A stretch of DNA of 64,000 nt from Corallococcus soli (lineage in GTDB: Bacteria; Myxococcota; Myxococcia; Myxococcales; Myxococcaceae): contig NZ_JAAIYO010000010.1 of assembly GCF_014930455.1 (NCBI RefSeq), forward strand, positions 62,001-126,000, in the 5' to 3' direction. Below the pieces are notes generated by a model. That model saw only the letters and a program-made list of their open reading frames with translations. It was not told the origin of the DNA and did no database searches. Numbering within the stretch: position 1 is the first letter of the stretch; each line of letters begins with the position of its first letter. Shown here piece by piece: positions 25,781-34,882 of the stretch. The position numbers and the translations under genes are program-made.

Positions 25781-27417
25781 GCGCGCCCCCGGCGGGAGGC
25801 GCCTGTCCTCGGCTTGGACTTCGGGGCCTTCGCCTTCGGGGTCTTCCTTTTCGGGGCCTTCGCCTTCTTCGCGCCCAGGGGGGCATCGAGCGCGGACTTG
25901 GGGCCCAGGCCCGCCGTCGCGCCCCTGGACGTCATGCGCGCATGGCCGGTGAGGATGCTCTCCGCGCTCTCGAAGGTGTCCGCGACGGTGATGCCGTCCT
26001 CGGAGATGGAGAACTCGCGGATGCTGCTGTCATAGGCGCTCTCGCGCATCTTCATGATGGAGAGCAGCCGGTAGAGCTGGGAGCGCAGCTCCACGTAGCG
26101 CAGCAGGATGACGTTCTCCACGGTGGACGCGGCCTCCGGCTGGGGCATGTCCACGCCGGGGCTGAACAGGGGCGTCTCATCCGAATACAGCGTGGTGACG
26201 TCCATCATGCGCAACTGGTGCGTGAGCGCGGAGAAGAAGCGGCCCATGCGGTCCGGGTACACGGCGGCGGAGCGGAAGCCGGCCACCCCGTCGATGAACA
26301 GGCGCAGCCGGTCCACCTTGCGCGCGTCGATTCGCTCCAGCAGCCGTTCCGCCAGCGCGTCCAGGTTGTGCTCCAGGGGCGGCTGCCACTGGATTTCGAT
26401 GAGGCCTTCGTCCACGTACTTCTTGAAGTCCTTCATGCCCGTGCCCAGGGCCTTCTCGATGAGGCGGGGGGGCGTTTCGAAGAAGCCGAAGTAGAAGCCC
26501 GGCTGGCCCGCGCGCGCGCCCTCCAGCAGGAAGCGCAGGCCCAGCAGCGTCTTGCCGGTGCCGGGTGCGCCCAGCAGCAGGCTGGTGGAGCCGGACAGCA
26601 GCCCGCCCCGCATCGCGTCGTCCAGGCGGGGGATGCCGAAGGGCATGCGGATGCGGTCCTCGCGCCCCTCCGCGGCGGGGTGCGCGAACTGCACCTCCGT
26701 GCGTGGGTGGATGACCATGCCCTCGTCGGAGATCTCCACCTCGTGGCGGCCCAGCAGCGAAGGGCCGCCCCGGAACTTGATGGCGATGAGCTCGCGCACC
26801 GCGCGCGGCCCGTGCAGCCACAGGGACAGCTCGAAGATGCCGTCCACCGCGGTGTTCTCCGGGTGGATCTCCCCCTCGTGGTGCGGCGCGAGCAGCAGGG
26901 AGGTGCAGCCCAGGATGCTGCAGAAGGTCTGCAGGTCCTGGAGGAAGCGCTTGAAGCTCAGGTCCGAGCGGGCGAACTCCTTGGCCGCGTCCATGCCGTC
27001 GATGATGAGCAGCGTGGCGCCGTGCGGCTGGGCGTGCTTGCGCACCAGGTCCAGCAGGCCCTTGAGGCCCTCCTTCTCCAGGTCGCGGTACGCGCTCAGG
27101 TACTGCAGCCGGTCCGGGATGGCGCTGGCGTCGAAGAACTTCATCTGCGACAGGTTCTCCAGCATGCGCCCGTGGGACTCGGACAGGAGCGTCACGTAGA
27201 GCGCCTTGCCGCCGTTGCGCACGTGCTGGAAGGCGATCTGGTTGGCCAGCACCGTCTTGCCGGAGCCCGGCGGCCCGATGATGGCGTAGGACGACCCCTG
27301 GATGAGGCCCCCCTTGGTGATGAAGTCCAGGCGGGGCACGTTGGTCACGAGCCGCTTCGAGGGGCTCCTGCCTTCCTGCGCCTGCACGTCGCTGATGCCG
27401 TCCTCTTTGCTCGCCAC
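25777..27417 (-). CDS. KaiC-like double RecA-domain ATPase
   Basis: A 546-residue protein with two KaiC domains. Walker A motifs are GPPGSGKT (48-55) and GAPGTGKT (283-290); Walker B strands are LLIIDG and LFIDG. KaiC has a paired catalytic Glu after each first strand; here the first domain has SE in place of EE (LLSES) and the second FE (FFETP). The second domain keeps the KaiC-like ILLRYVEL...SIMKMRESAYD...REFSIS run, including a Ser/Thr pair where KaiC autophosphorylates. The C-terminal ~50 residues are a Lys/Ala/Pro tail. The order kinase, KaiC-like, CheY suggests an ATPase-linked signalling switch; a clock function is not implied. Confidence 0.9.
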   Translation of the reverse strand: MASKEDGISDVQAQEGRSPSKRLVTNVPRLDFITKGGLIQGSSYAIIGPPGSGKTVLANQIAFQHVRNGGKALYVTLLSESHGRMLENLSQMKFFDASAIPDRLQYLSAYRDLEKEGLKGLLDLVRKHAQPHGATLLIIDGMDAAKEFARSDLSFKRFLQDLQTFCSILGCTSLLLAPHHEGEIHPENTAVDGIFELSLWLHGPRAVRELIAIKFRGGPSLLGRHEVEISDEGMVIHPRTEVQFAHPAAEGREDRIRMPFGIPRLDDAMRGGLLSGSTSLLLGAPGTGKTLLGLRFLLEGARAGQPGFYFGFFETPPRLIEKALGTGMKDFKKYVDEGLIEIQWQPPLEHNLDALAERLLERIDARKVDRLRLFIDGVAGFRSAAVYPDRMGRFFSALTHQLRMMDVTTLYSDETPLFSPGVDMPQPEAASTVENVILLRYVELRSQLYRLLSIMKMRESAYDSSIREFSISEDGITVADTFESAESILTGHARMTSRGATAGLGPKSALDAPLGAKKAKAPKRKTPKAKAPKSKPRTGASRRGRA

Positions 27418-27440
27418 GAAGAAGTCTCCTGGGGGGATGC

Positions 27441-28574
27441 TCAGTACCGTCGGGTCAGGTGCAGGGGCAGCCGCAGCTCGAAGCGCGCGCCCTGGCCCAG
27501 GGCGCTCTTCACGCTGAGGGTGCCGTCGTGGGCGGTGGCGATGGCCTGCGCCAGGTACAGGCCCAGGCCCAGGCCGTCGAAGCGCTCGCCCGTCGTCACG
27601 CGCTCGAAGCGGCGGAAGATGCGCGCGTGGTCCTCCGGCGCGATGCCCACGCCCTGGTCCTCCACCGTCAGCACCGCGTGGTCGCCCTGCTTCTCCAGGC
27701 GCGCGTGCGCGGGCTGGCCCTCGCCGAACTTGATGGCGTTCGTCAGCAGGTGGGACACGGCCTGCGACAGCCGCTGGGCGTCCCCGAAGAGCACGACGGG
27801 CGCTTCGGGCAGGTCCGCGCCCAGGGTCACCCGCGCGCTGCGGGCCTGGGGCTGCAGCCGCTCCACCTGTTCGCGCACCAGTTGGGACAGGTCCACGGTC
27901 TGCACGTCCAGCTCCATGTCCCGGGTGGACAGGCGTGACACGTCCAGCAGGCTGTCCACCAGGTTCTGCAGCCGGGTGAGCTGGCGCACCGCGGGGGTGA
28001 GCCGCTTCTCCACCGGGCCGGTGGACACCAGGCCGTCCGCGTCCGTCACCACGAGCTGCACGGCGCGCTCCAGGTTGAGCCGCAGCACCGTCATGGGCGT
28101 CTTCAGCTCGTGCGCCGCGATGTGCAGGAACCGGTCGCGCGCGCGCACCGCGTCCCGGGCGCGGGCTTGAAGGCGCAGCAGCGCTTCAATGTTGGCCAGC
28201 AGCTCGTCCTCCGCCAGGGGCCGGGTCCAGTACGCGTCCGCGCCCTGGGCCAGCCCCTTCACCCGGTCCTCGCGCCGGACGGACACGGAGGACAGGTGCG
28301 CGATGAGCAGGTCGCGGGTGCCCTCGTCGGCGCGCAGGCGGCGGCACACCTCATAGCCGTCGATGTCCGGCATGTGCACGTCCAGCAGCACCAGGTCCGG
28401 CATCCCCCGCGCGAGCGTCAGCGCCTCCTGGCCGCAGGTGGCTTCAATGACGTGGTAGCCGCCCTGCTTGAGCGTGAGGCTCAAGAGGTACAGCGTCGCC
28501 GCGTCGTCGTTGACGTTGAGGACGGTGGTCCTGGAGCGGGCGCCGGATTCTGGATGAAGGTCGGAGGTCGTCAC
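27441..28574 (-). CDS. hybrid histidine kinase: receiver followed by kinase
   Basis: A 377-residue protein: receiver (~15-130, Asp65 in LVLLDVHMPD, Lys position changed to Arg in WTRPL), then HisKA (His155 in AAHELKTPM), then HATPase (N box HLLTNAIKFG, G boxes DQGVGIAP and GLGLGLYLA). It is cytoplasmic, with no sensor of its own, so it likely receives input from another kinase through the receiver. It is the first gene of the block and ends 23 bp before the KaiC-like gene. Confidence 0.9.
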   Translation of the reverse strand: MTTSDLHPESGARSRTTVLNVNDDAATLYLLSLTLKQGGYHVIEATCGQEALTLARGMPDLVLLDVHMPDIDGYEVCRRLRADEGTRDLLIAHLSSVSVRREDRVKGLAQGADAYWTRPLAEDELLANIEALLRLQARARDAVRARDRFLHIAAHELKTPMTVLRLNLERAVQLVVTDADGLVSTGPVEKRLTPAVRQLTRLQNLVDSLLDVSRLSTRDMELDVQTVDLSQLVREQVERLQPQARSARVTLGADLPEAPVVLFGDAQRLSQAVSHLLTNAIKFGEGQPAHARLEKQGDHAVLTVEDQGVGIAPEDHARIFRRFERVTTGERFDGLGLGLYLAQAIATAHDGTLSVKSALGQGARFELRLPLHLTRRY

Positions 28575-28795
28575 GTGCCTGGGGCGTGCACGGAAAAGTG
28601 GGTGCTTGCCCGGGGAATGGAACCACCTGGATCGAAAAGAATGGTGAGCGCGTGCATGCCCGCCCGGAGGGTGTTGGGCTCCGGACGGAAGCGGCCGTGG
28701 GATGGGTCGATTTCCCGTCAGGGCGCCCCGGAATGGGGCGACGTGCCGAGCGAGCAGCGCGGGCCGGGAATGCCCGCGCGGAAAGGCAATGGGCC

Positions 28796-29557
28796 ATGAA
28801 GGGCGCGGCTGGAGAGCTGTACGTGGATGACGGTGGCGCGGGGACGGGGACGCCGGTGGTGTTCGTGCACTCGGCGGCCGGGAGCACGGAGCACTGGACG
28901 GCGCAGCTTGCGCACCTGCGCCCGCACCGCCGGGCGGTGGCCCTGGACCTGCGGGGGCACGGCCGGTCGACGTTCACGGCCACGGGCCCCTTCACCATCG
29001 AGCAGCTCGCGGAGGACGTGGGCGCGGTGGTGGACGGCCTGGGCCTGTCGCGCGTGGTGCTGGTGGGGCACAGCCTGGGTGGCGCGGTGTGCGCGGCCTG
29101 GGCGGGCGCGCACCCGGAGCGCGTCGCGGGCCTGTTCCTCCTGGACCCCGCCTCCGACGGGCGCTCCGTCCCGCCCGAGCAGGCCCGGGGGATGATGGAC
29201 GGGCTGGCCTCAGAACAGTGGCGGGAGGTGGCGGGGGCGTACTGGCAGGGGATGCTGACGACCTCCACGCCGGAGGTGCGCGAGCGCGTGCTGGGGCAGC
29301 TGGGGCGCACCGCCCACGGCGCGATGCATGCCGCCATGGGCGCGCTGCTGACGTTCGACCCGGAGTCCGCGCTGAAGCGCTACCCCGGGCCGGCGCTGTC
29401 CGTCATCACGCCGCTCAATGAATCCCCCGGCGCGTACCACGTGCTCGTCCCGGGGCTGCCGTTCAAGACGGTGACGGGCACGGGGCACTGGGTGCAACTG
29501 GATGCGCCCGAGCAGGTGAACGCCCTGCTCGACGCGTTCCTCGCGACGGTGCCCTGA
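28796..29557 (+). CDS. alpha/beta hydrolase
   Basis: A 253-residue hydrolase starting at ATG 28796 with an AAAGG site. The triad is nucleophile Ser in GHSLGGAV (~residue 84), His in TGTGHWVQLD (~228) and probably Asp in the FDPESAL region. The oxyanion motif VHSAAGSTEHW and LDLRGHGRS strand mark the epoxide hydrolase/peroxidase-like family. The substrate is unknown. It is divergent from the hybrid kinase and convergent with the GH30 gene. Confidence 0.85.
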   Translation: MKGAAGELYVDDGGAGTGTPVVFVHSAAGSTEHWTAQLAHLRPHRRAVALDLRGHGRSTFTATGPFTIEQLAEDVGAVVDGLGLSRVVLVGHSLGGAVCAAWAGAHPERVAGLFLLDPASDGRSVPPEQARGMMDGLASEQWREVAGAYWQGMLTTSTPEVRERVLGQLGRTAHGAMHAAMGALLTFDPESALKRYPGPALSVITPLNESPGAYHVLVPGLPFKTVTGTGHWVQLDAPEQVNALLDAFLATVP

Positions 29558-29581
29558 AGCGCCGGGCCCGTCGCGCGGACC

Positions 29582-31492
29582 TCAGGGCATGGCTTCCAGG
29601 CGGAACTGCTGGCAGTCGTTGTTGGCCCAGACCCACTGCTGGAGCGCGGCCCCGTCGCCCGTGTTCCAGCAGTTGGCCACGTCCAGCACCTTGCCGCTGT
29701 GGCGGGCCTCGAAGCGGGAGAAGCCCCCGGAGGTGGCCACCGGCTTGAACTGCTGGTTGGCCCCGCCCGCCCACGACCACTGCTGCGCGCGCGCGCCGTC
29801 CGCGGCGCTCACGCCTTCCACGTCCAGCACCTTGCCGCTGTAGCGCGACACGAGCCGCGAGTAGCCGCTGTCCGTGGCGACCAGCGCCCACTGCTGGCTT
29901 GCGCCCGTGTGGCACGTCCACTGGTGCAGCCCGGCGCCATCCGCCGCGGAGGGGCCCACCAGGTCCAGGCACTTGCCGGTGGCCTTGTTGACCATCCGGT
30001 ACCACGGGCCCTGCGGGCCGCCCGTCGCGCCGCCCCACTGGAAGGACGCCACCGAGCGCGGCGGCAGCGAGTACTCAAAGGCCTGCCCGGCCCAGCGGAC
30101 CTTGAAGCCGAGCGTCGCGCCGTCGTTGGAGTTCAGCGCGATGAGCGCGTGCGAGCCGTCCGGGTTGCGGAAGGCGAGCGTTTCAATGTTGTTGTTGCCC
30201 AGCGTCGTCGCGCCCACGCGCACCGCGCCCGGCCGCACCACCTTCGCCAGGTGCGCCCACGCGTAGTACTCCTCGTTGCGGGTGACGGTGCCGTTGGCGT
30301 TGTTCACGGTGAGCATGCCGCGGCAGTCCGCGCAGCCGCCCACGCGCGGCCCGTGGTTCGGATCCAACGCGATGTTCCAGTACAGCGACGTGCGCGCCCA
30401 GTGGCGCAGCGGGCCGAAGAGGTTGTTCTGCAGCGCCCACTCCAGGTTGGCCGCGGCGTTCGTCGCCCAGAACCCGCCGGTGCACTCGGTGAAGTGCACC
30501 TCCTTGTTGGGCCAGGCGTTCCGGAAGTCGCTCTGCACGGTGTAGCTGCCCTCGGGGCTCTCGTAGCAGTGGTACGCCGCGCCCGCGACGGCGCCCTGCG
30601 CCTGCCCGCCGTTGTAGGACATCACCTCGTGCGGGAAGCCCGCGGGGCCGGAGCCGTCGTGCCAGTTGTGGTCCCACGCCAGCAGCTTCACGCCGCTGAA
30701 GCCCGCGGCGTTGAGCGCGGGCTTCAGGTGCTGGGCGGTGAAGATGGACTGGTCGTTGGACTCCATCTGCATCGTCGGGTAGCTGCCGTTGGCGTTGTGC
30801 GGCTCGTTCTGGGTGCTGAACGCGTGGATGGGAACGCCGTACGCGTTGTACGCCTGCGTGAAGCGCACGAAGTACTGGGCGTACATGCCGTACAGGTCGT
30901 TGCGCAGGTAGCCGCCGCCGGAGAGCGAGTTGTTGAACTTCATCCACGCGGGCGCGCTCCACGGCACCGCGAAGATCTTCACCTCCGGGTTGATGGCGCG
31001 CGCCTGCTGGAGCAGCGGCAGGATGTACGCCGCGTCGTGCCCGACGGAGAAGTCGTTCAGGTCACAGCAGGTGTCGTCGTAGGTGTAGTTGCTGCGGGAG
31101 AAGTCCGACGCGCCCATGGGCAGGCGGATGACGCTGTAGCCGGCGCCCGCGCCCACGCTGAACAGGTCGTTCATGATGGTCGTGCGGTGGGGCGAGTTGT
31201 AGATGAGCCACGCGGACGAATCCGTCAGCGCGCCGCCAAACCCGTCCAGCGTCTGGTACGTCGTGTTGTCGTTCACGTCGATGGCCGGCGCCGTGCCGCT
31301 CTCCGCGCCGAACGTCCGGTTCGCCTCCGCGTTGAGCTTCTTCACGAGGCTGCTGTCCGACGTCGTGGTCAGCCACACCCGGACGGATTCGTTCGCCGCG
31401 CTCGCGGCGGGGGACACGAGCGTGGCGGCGGTCAGCAGCAGGCCACACAGGGGGACACGGGACAGCCAGGGACGCGACGGCACGGAGGACAT
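29582..31492 (-). CDS. secreted GH30-type glycoside hydrolase with ricin-B lectin domain
   Basis: A 636-residue protein. ATG 31492 has GGAG 8 bases upstream; the signal peptide ends at SPAASA. Residues ~70-470 form a glycoside hydrolase of the GH30 type (glucosylceramidase/beta-1,6-glucanase-like), with Glu230 (STQNEP, acid/base) and Glu336 (HFTECTG, nucleophile). The last ~135 residues are a ricin-type beta-trefoil with three QxW repeats (QWTCHTG, QQWSWAG, QQWVWAN). It is exported and probably binds and cleaves prey or fungal wall glycan. An enzyme such as endo-beta-1,6-galactanase or glucosylceramidase cannot be chosen from sequence alone. Confidence 0.85.
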   Translation of the reverse strand: MSSVPSRPWLSRVPLCGLLLTAATLVSPAASAANESVRVWLTTTSDSSLVKKLNAEANRTFGAESGTAPAIDVNDNTTYQTLDGFGGALTDSSAWLIYNSPHRTTIMNDLFSVGAGAGYSVIRLPMGASDFSRSNYTYDDTCCDLNDFSVGHDAAYILPLLQQARAINPEVKIFAVPWSAPAWMKFNNSLSGGGYLRNDLYGMYAQYFVRFTQAYNAYGVPIHAFSTQNEPHNANGSYPTMQMESNDQSIFTAQHLKPALNAAGFSGVKLLAWDHNWHDGSGPAGFPHEVMSYNGGQAQGAVAGAAYHCYESPEGSYTVQSDFRNAWPNKEVHFTECTGGFWATNAAANLEWALQNNLFGPLRHWARTSLYWNIALDPNHGPRVGGCADCRGMLTVNNANGTVTRNEEYYAWAHLAKVVRPGAVRVGATTLGNNNIETLAFRNPDGSHALIALNSNDGATLGFKVRWAGQAFEYSLPPRSVASFQWGGATGGPQGPWYRMVNKATGKCLDLVGPSAADGAGLHQWTCHTGASQQWALVATDSGYSRLVSRYSGKVLDVEGVSAADGARAQQWSWAGGANQQFKPVATSGGFSRFEARHSGKVLDVANCWNTGDGAALQQWVWANNDCQQFRLEAMP

Positions 31493-31551
31493 GCGGGACT
31501 CCAACGACGAGGGGGAAGGCCCGGCTGTCTATTCTGCTTTTACGGCTATGG

Positions 31552-33777
31552 CTAGCCTGTCGTGGATGGCTGGGACGCGGGCGCGGGGCTCGGAGGGGCC
31601 TCCATGCGGCGGGTGGCGGCGCCGTGGAGCGCGGAGAGCTGGCGCGTGAGCCGCTCCAACTGGGACTGGAGCAGGGGGGCTTCGTTGCCCAGGGCCAGTC
31701 CCGGCGCGTCCGGGGTGGTGACGTTCCAGCCCAGCAGCGCGTCGAAGGCGGGCAGGGCGCGGGGGCGCCGGCCGTGGAGCACCGCGTCCGCCAGGTCCTC
31801 CATCGCCGCGTCCATGGCGGTGGCGTAGCGCTCCAGGGCTTCGCGCACCCGCGGGGTGGAGGGCACGGAGCGCCGCGACGCGAGCAGGGTGCAGACGGCG
31901 GCGAAGCGGCGGGTGAAGGCGAGCAGCGTCATCAGCGGCTCCAGGGCCTCGGTGCTCCAGCGCGGTTCGTTGAGCAGGCGCTGGAAGGACGTCTCCGCGT
32001 TGATGGTGGCGAGCCCCAGCTTGCGGCGGGCCTCCGCGAGCGCGTGCTCCGGCGGCGCTTCGCCCCGCTGCCACGCGGAGGACAGCACGCCGAAGAACTC
32101 ACGGTCCGCGCGCAGGGCCTCCGCCATCTGCGACGGGAAGCGCTCCTCCTCCGAGCGCTGCCACAGGAAGAAGGTGCCCGCGAGCGCGAGCACCCCGCCG
32201 ATGAGCGTGTTGACGATGCGCACCGGCGCGAGCGTCCAGTCCCCGCTTCCCAGCTCCGCGAGCAGCACGAAGGTGAGCGTGGCGAAGACGGTGAACAGCC
32301 CGTAGTTGAGCGGGATGAGGCTCACGCACAGCGCGGCCGTGCAGAACACCAGCCCCATCATCAGGCGCGGATCCTGGAACCACGACGACACGGCGATGGC
32401 GAGGATGCCGCCCACCACGGTGCCCAGCACGCGCTGCAGGGCCTTGAGGAAGGTGGGCCCGGTGTACGGCTGCATCACGGTGAGGACGGTGATGGTGACC
32501 CAGTAGCTGTGGTTCGGCAGGAAGACGCTGGAGATCCACACCGCCGCGGTGGTGGTGACGCCCACGCGCAGCGCGTGCCGCGCCACCTCCGAGTCCAGCG
32601 TGAGGTGCGCGCGCAGGGGCTCCAGCAGGGAGGGGTGGGCCTCCTCGGCCAGCTCCCGCTGGGGCGCGGACGAGCCCGCCACCGGCGGCCCGGGCAGCCG
32701 ACACGCGGTGTCCAGCGCCACGTCCGCGCGCTCGCGCAGCTCCGTCAGCAGCCGCGCCACGTCCAACAGCCGCGCCCGCTCCAGGCGCGTCAGGAGCCCC
32801 CGCGCGTCCAGGTCGGTGAGCGCGTCGCGCAGCGCCCTGCCATCCCAGTCCGGCTGGGGCCGGCGGCTCCTGCCCTCCTGCTGCGTGAGCCGCACCAGGT
32901 CGCGCGCGGTGTGCGCGCAGTCCAGCAGCGCGACGACCACCGCCGCGCGCGGGTCGCCCACCGCGCTCACCGGCGGGCCCAGGCTCTCCAGCTCCTCCGC
33001 CAGCGCGACGAGGCCCATGAACATCGCGTCCGCGGTCTCCAGCAGCACCAGCAGCCGCTCTCCGCGTCCGCGCTCCACGCGGCCCTGGCGCGTGGCGGTG
33101 AGCGTGGTGCGCGCCACCTCCAGCGTCTCGCGGATGCGCCCGTGCTGCTCCTGGATGAGCAACTGCCAGGAGTCCTCGCGCGCGCCCTGCGACACGCGCG
33201 ACAGGGCCTCCGCGTAGTCCGCCACCGCGTCGAAGCACGCCGCCACCGCCTTGCGCGCGGGCCGGTAGGGGCGGATGGGCCAGAGGACCAGCGACAGCAC
33301 CATCGCCCACGCCGCGCCCGCGAGCAGCGCGGCCCCGGACACGAGCGCCTGCGCGGGCCCCTCACCGGGGAGCGCCACGGCGATGACGAAGGTGGTGGCG
33401 GCGATGTTGCCGGTGGTGTTCGCCGCGGCGCCATACACGCCCGCGAAGCTCCACGCCGTCACCCACACCAGGGTGAGGGGGATGGACAGCGAGGGGTACA
33501 GCCCCACCAGGCTGCCCACCACCACGGCCGCCGCCGCCGCCAGCGCCGTGCCGCCCATGGCCCGGGCGCGCGCATGGTAGGAGCCGCCCTTGTCGACGAA
33601 GGACGTGTTGAAGCCGCCAATGGCCAGCCACAGCTCGCCGGGCAGCTTCAGCGCGGCGCCCACGGCCATGGGGACGAAGATGGCGAGCGCGGCGCGCAGG
33701 CCCGCCTTCACCGCGGGCTTCACGGGGGCGAAGCGGGCCACGGCCTTGGCATGCTCCAGGAGCTGACGGCGAATCAC
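31552..33777 (-). CDS. FUSC family inner-membrane protein
   Basis: A 741-residue protein with two sets of hydrophobic helices (~25-165 and ~425-545) and long cytoplasmic helical regions between and after, the layout of FUSC/YccS-type aromatic acid exporters. The recurring PNHSYWVTITVLTVMQPYTGPTFLKALQRVLGT block is typical. GTG 33777 has GGGGG upstream; GTG 33795 is an alternative. These proteins export aromatic acids or related compounds. No membrane-fusion partner gene is adjacent, so the substrate is unknown. It abuts the ATP-grasp operon (66-bp gap). Confidence 0.8.
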   Translation of the reverse strand: MIRRQLLEHAKAVARFAPVKPAVKAGLRAALAIFVPMAVGAALKLPGELWLAIGGFNTSFVDKGGSYHARARAMGGTALAAAAAVVVGSLVGLYPSLSIPLTLVWVTAWSFAGVYGAAANTTGNIAATTFVIAVALPGEGPAQALVSGAALLAGAAWAMVLSLVLWPIRPYRPARKAVAACFDAVADYAEALSRVSQGAREDSWQLLIQEQHGRIRETLEVARTTLTATRQGRVERGRGERLLVLLETADAMFMGLVALAEELESLGPPVSAVGDPRAAVVVALLDCAHTARDLVRLTQQEGRSRRPQPDWDGRALRDALTDLDARGLLTRLERARLLDVARLLTELRERADVALDTACRLPGPPVAGSSAPQRELAEEAHPSLLEPLRAHLTLDSEVARHALRVGVTTTAAVWISSVFLPNHSYWVTITVLTVMQPYTGPTFLKALQRVLGTVVGGILAIAVSSWFQDPRLMMGLVFCTAALCVSLIPLNYGLFTVFATLTFVLLAELGSGDWTLAPVRIVNTLIGGVLALAGTFFLWQRSEEERFPSQMAEALRADREFFGVLSSAWQRGEAPPEHALAEARRKLGLATINAETSFQRLLNEPRWSTEALEPLMTLLAFTRRFAAVCTLLASRRSVPSTPRVREALERYATAMDAAMEDLADAVLHGRRPRALPAFDALLGWNVTTPDAPGLALGNEAPLLQSQLERLTRQLSALHGAATRRMEAPPSPAPASQPSTTG

Positions 33778-33843
33778 CCGTCCCCCATAGAGCACCGGCC
33801 CCGGGCGGGGCCACCGGAATCCGGGCCGGCTGCCCGGCAGCCG

Positions 33844-34881
33844 TCAGTGGGGGGCGGCGGGCTCGGCCGGGTGGGGCGCCCCGGGGGAACGCCGCTTCGC
33901 GCCGCCCAGGCCGTGGCGCCTCGCCGCCGTGTCCACGATGCGCTGGACCAGGGCGTCGTAGCCCATGCCGCGCTGCTTCGCCCCCAGGGCCACCTCGCAC
34001 TGGGTCTCCAGGTAGGGGTTGGGGTTCACCTCCAGCAGGTAGGGCTCGTTGGTGCGGCTGGAGACGCGGAAGTCGATGCGGGCGTAGTCGCGCAGCTTGA
34101 GCGCGCGGAAGGCCGTCACCGCCGCGCGCCCGATGCGGCCCTGGAGCTCATCCGACAGGTCCGTGGGCAGCACGAGGTGGGGGCTGCCCGGCGACTCCGG
34201 CGCGAACTTCACCTCGCGGTTGGCGATCTTCATCCGCTTGCGGTTCCACCGGGAGCCGAAGTCCAGCTCCACCACCGGCAGCACCTCCGGGCGCGCGGCG
34301 TCGCCCACCACGCCGACGTACAGCTCCCGGCCCTCGATGAACTCCTCCGCCAGCGCCTCGTCGTCGTACTCCTCGCGGATCTTCTTCACCCGCCGCGCCA
34401 GCCCCTCCATGTCCTTCTCCACGCCCAGCCCCAGGGACGCATCCGAGCGCGCGGGCTTCACCACCAGCGGGAAGGACAGGTCCCCGCTCGTCTGGAACGA
34501 CAGCCCGTCGAAGGTGGCGAAGCGCGGCGTGAGCACGCCGTGGAACTGGAGCAGCTGCTTGGTGAGCACCTTGTCCTGCGCCAGCAGCAGCCCCGCCGTG
34601 CCGGAGCCGGTGAAGGGCATGCGCGCCAGCTCCAGCACCGCGGCGACGTTGACCTCCAGGCGGTAGTCCTCCGCGAAGGTCTCGCACAGGTTGAACACGA
34701 GGTCGGCCCTGGCGCGGGTGACGAGCCGCACCAGGTCCGACACGCTCTCGTCCACGCGCACGTCCACGGGCTCGTGGCCGCCCGCGCGCAGGGCGGCGCT
34801 CACCTGCGTCACGACGGCGTCGGGAGGTTCGTCCTTCGGCTGGTAGTGGAGGACGGCGATGCGGAAGCACTCCTGGGGCAT
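33844..34881 (-). CDS. ATP-grasp ligase, D-alanine-D-alanine ligase-like
   Basis: A 345-residue protein with an ATP-grasp fold. It begins with the N-terminal IAVLHYQPKDEPPDAV domain, followed by FTGSG, a lid loop KPARSDASLGLG, and a catalytic core ending YLLEVNPNPYLE, where Asp/Glu/Asn bind magnesium. This matches D-Ala-D-Ala ligase-like ATP-grasp enzymes that join a carboxylate to an amine. The residue pattern is not that of Ddl, so the substrate is unknown. ATG 34881 begins 1 bp after the upstream metallopeptidase stop, so the two form an operon. Confidence 0.8.
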   Translation of the reverse strand: MPQECFRIAVLHYQPKDEPPDAVVTQVSAALRAGGHEPVDVRVDESVSDLVRLVTRARADLVFNLCETFAEDYRLEVNVAAVLELARMPFTGSGTAGLLLAQDKVLTKQLLQFHGVLTPRFATFDGLSFQTSGDLSFPLVVKPARSDASLGLGVEKDMEGLARRVKKIREEYDDEALAEEFIEGRELYVGVVGDAARPEVLPVVELDFGSRWNRKRMKIANREVKFAPESPGSPHLVLPTDLSDELQGRIGRAAVTAFRALKLRDYARIDFRVSSRTNEPYLLEVNPNPYLETQCEVALGAKQRGMGYDALVQRIVDTAARRHGLGGAKRRSPGAPHPAEPAAPH

Positions 34882-34882
34882 G

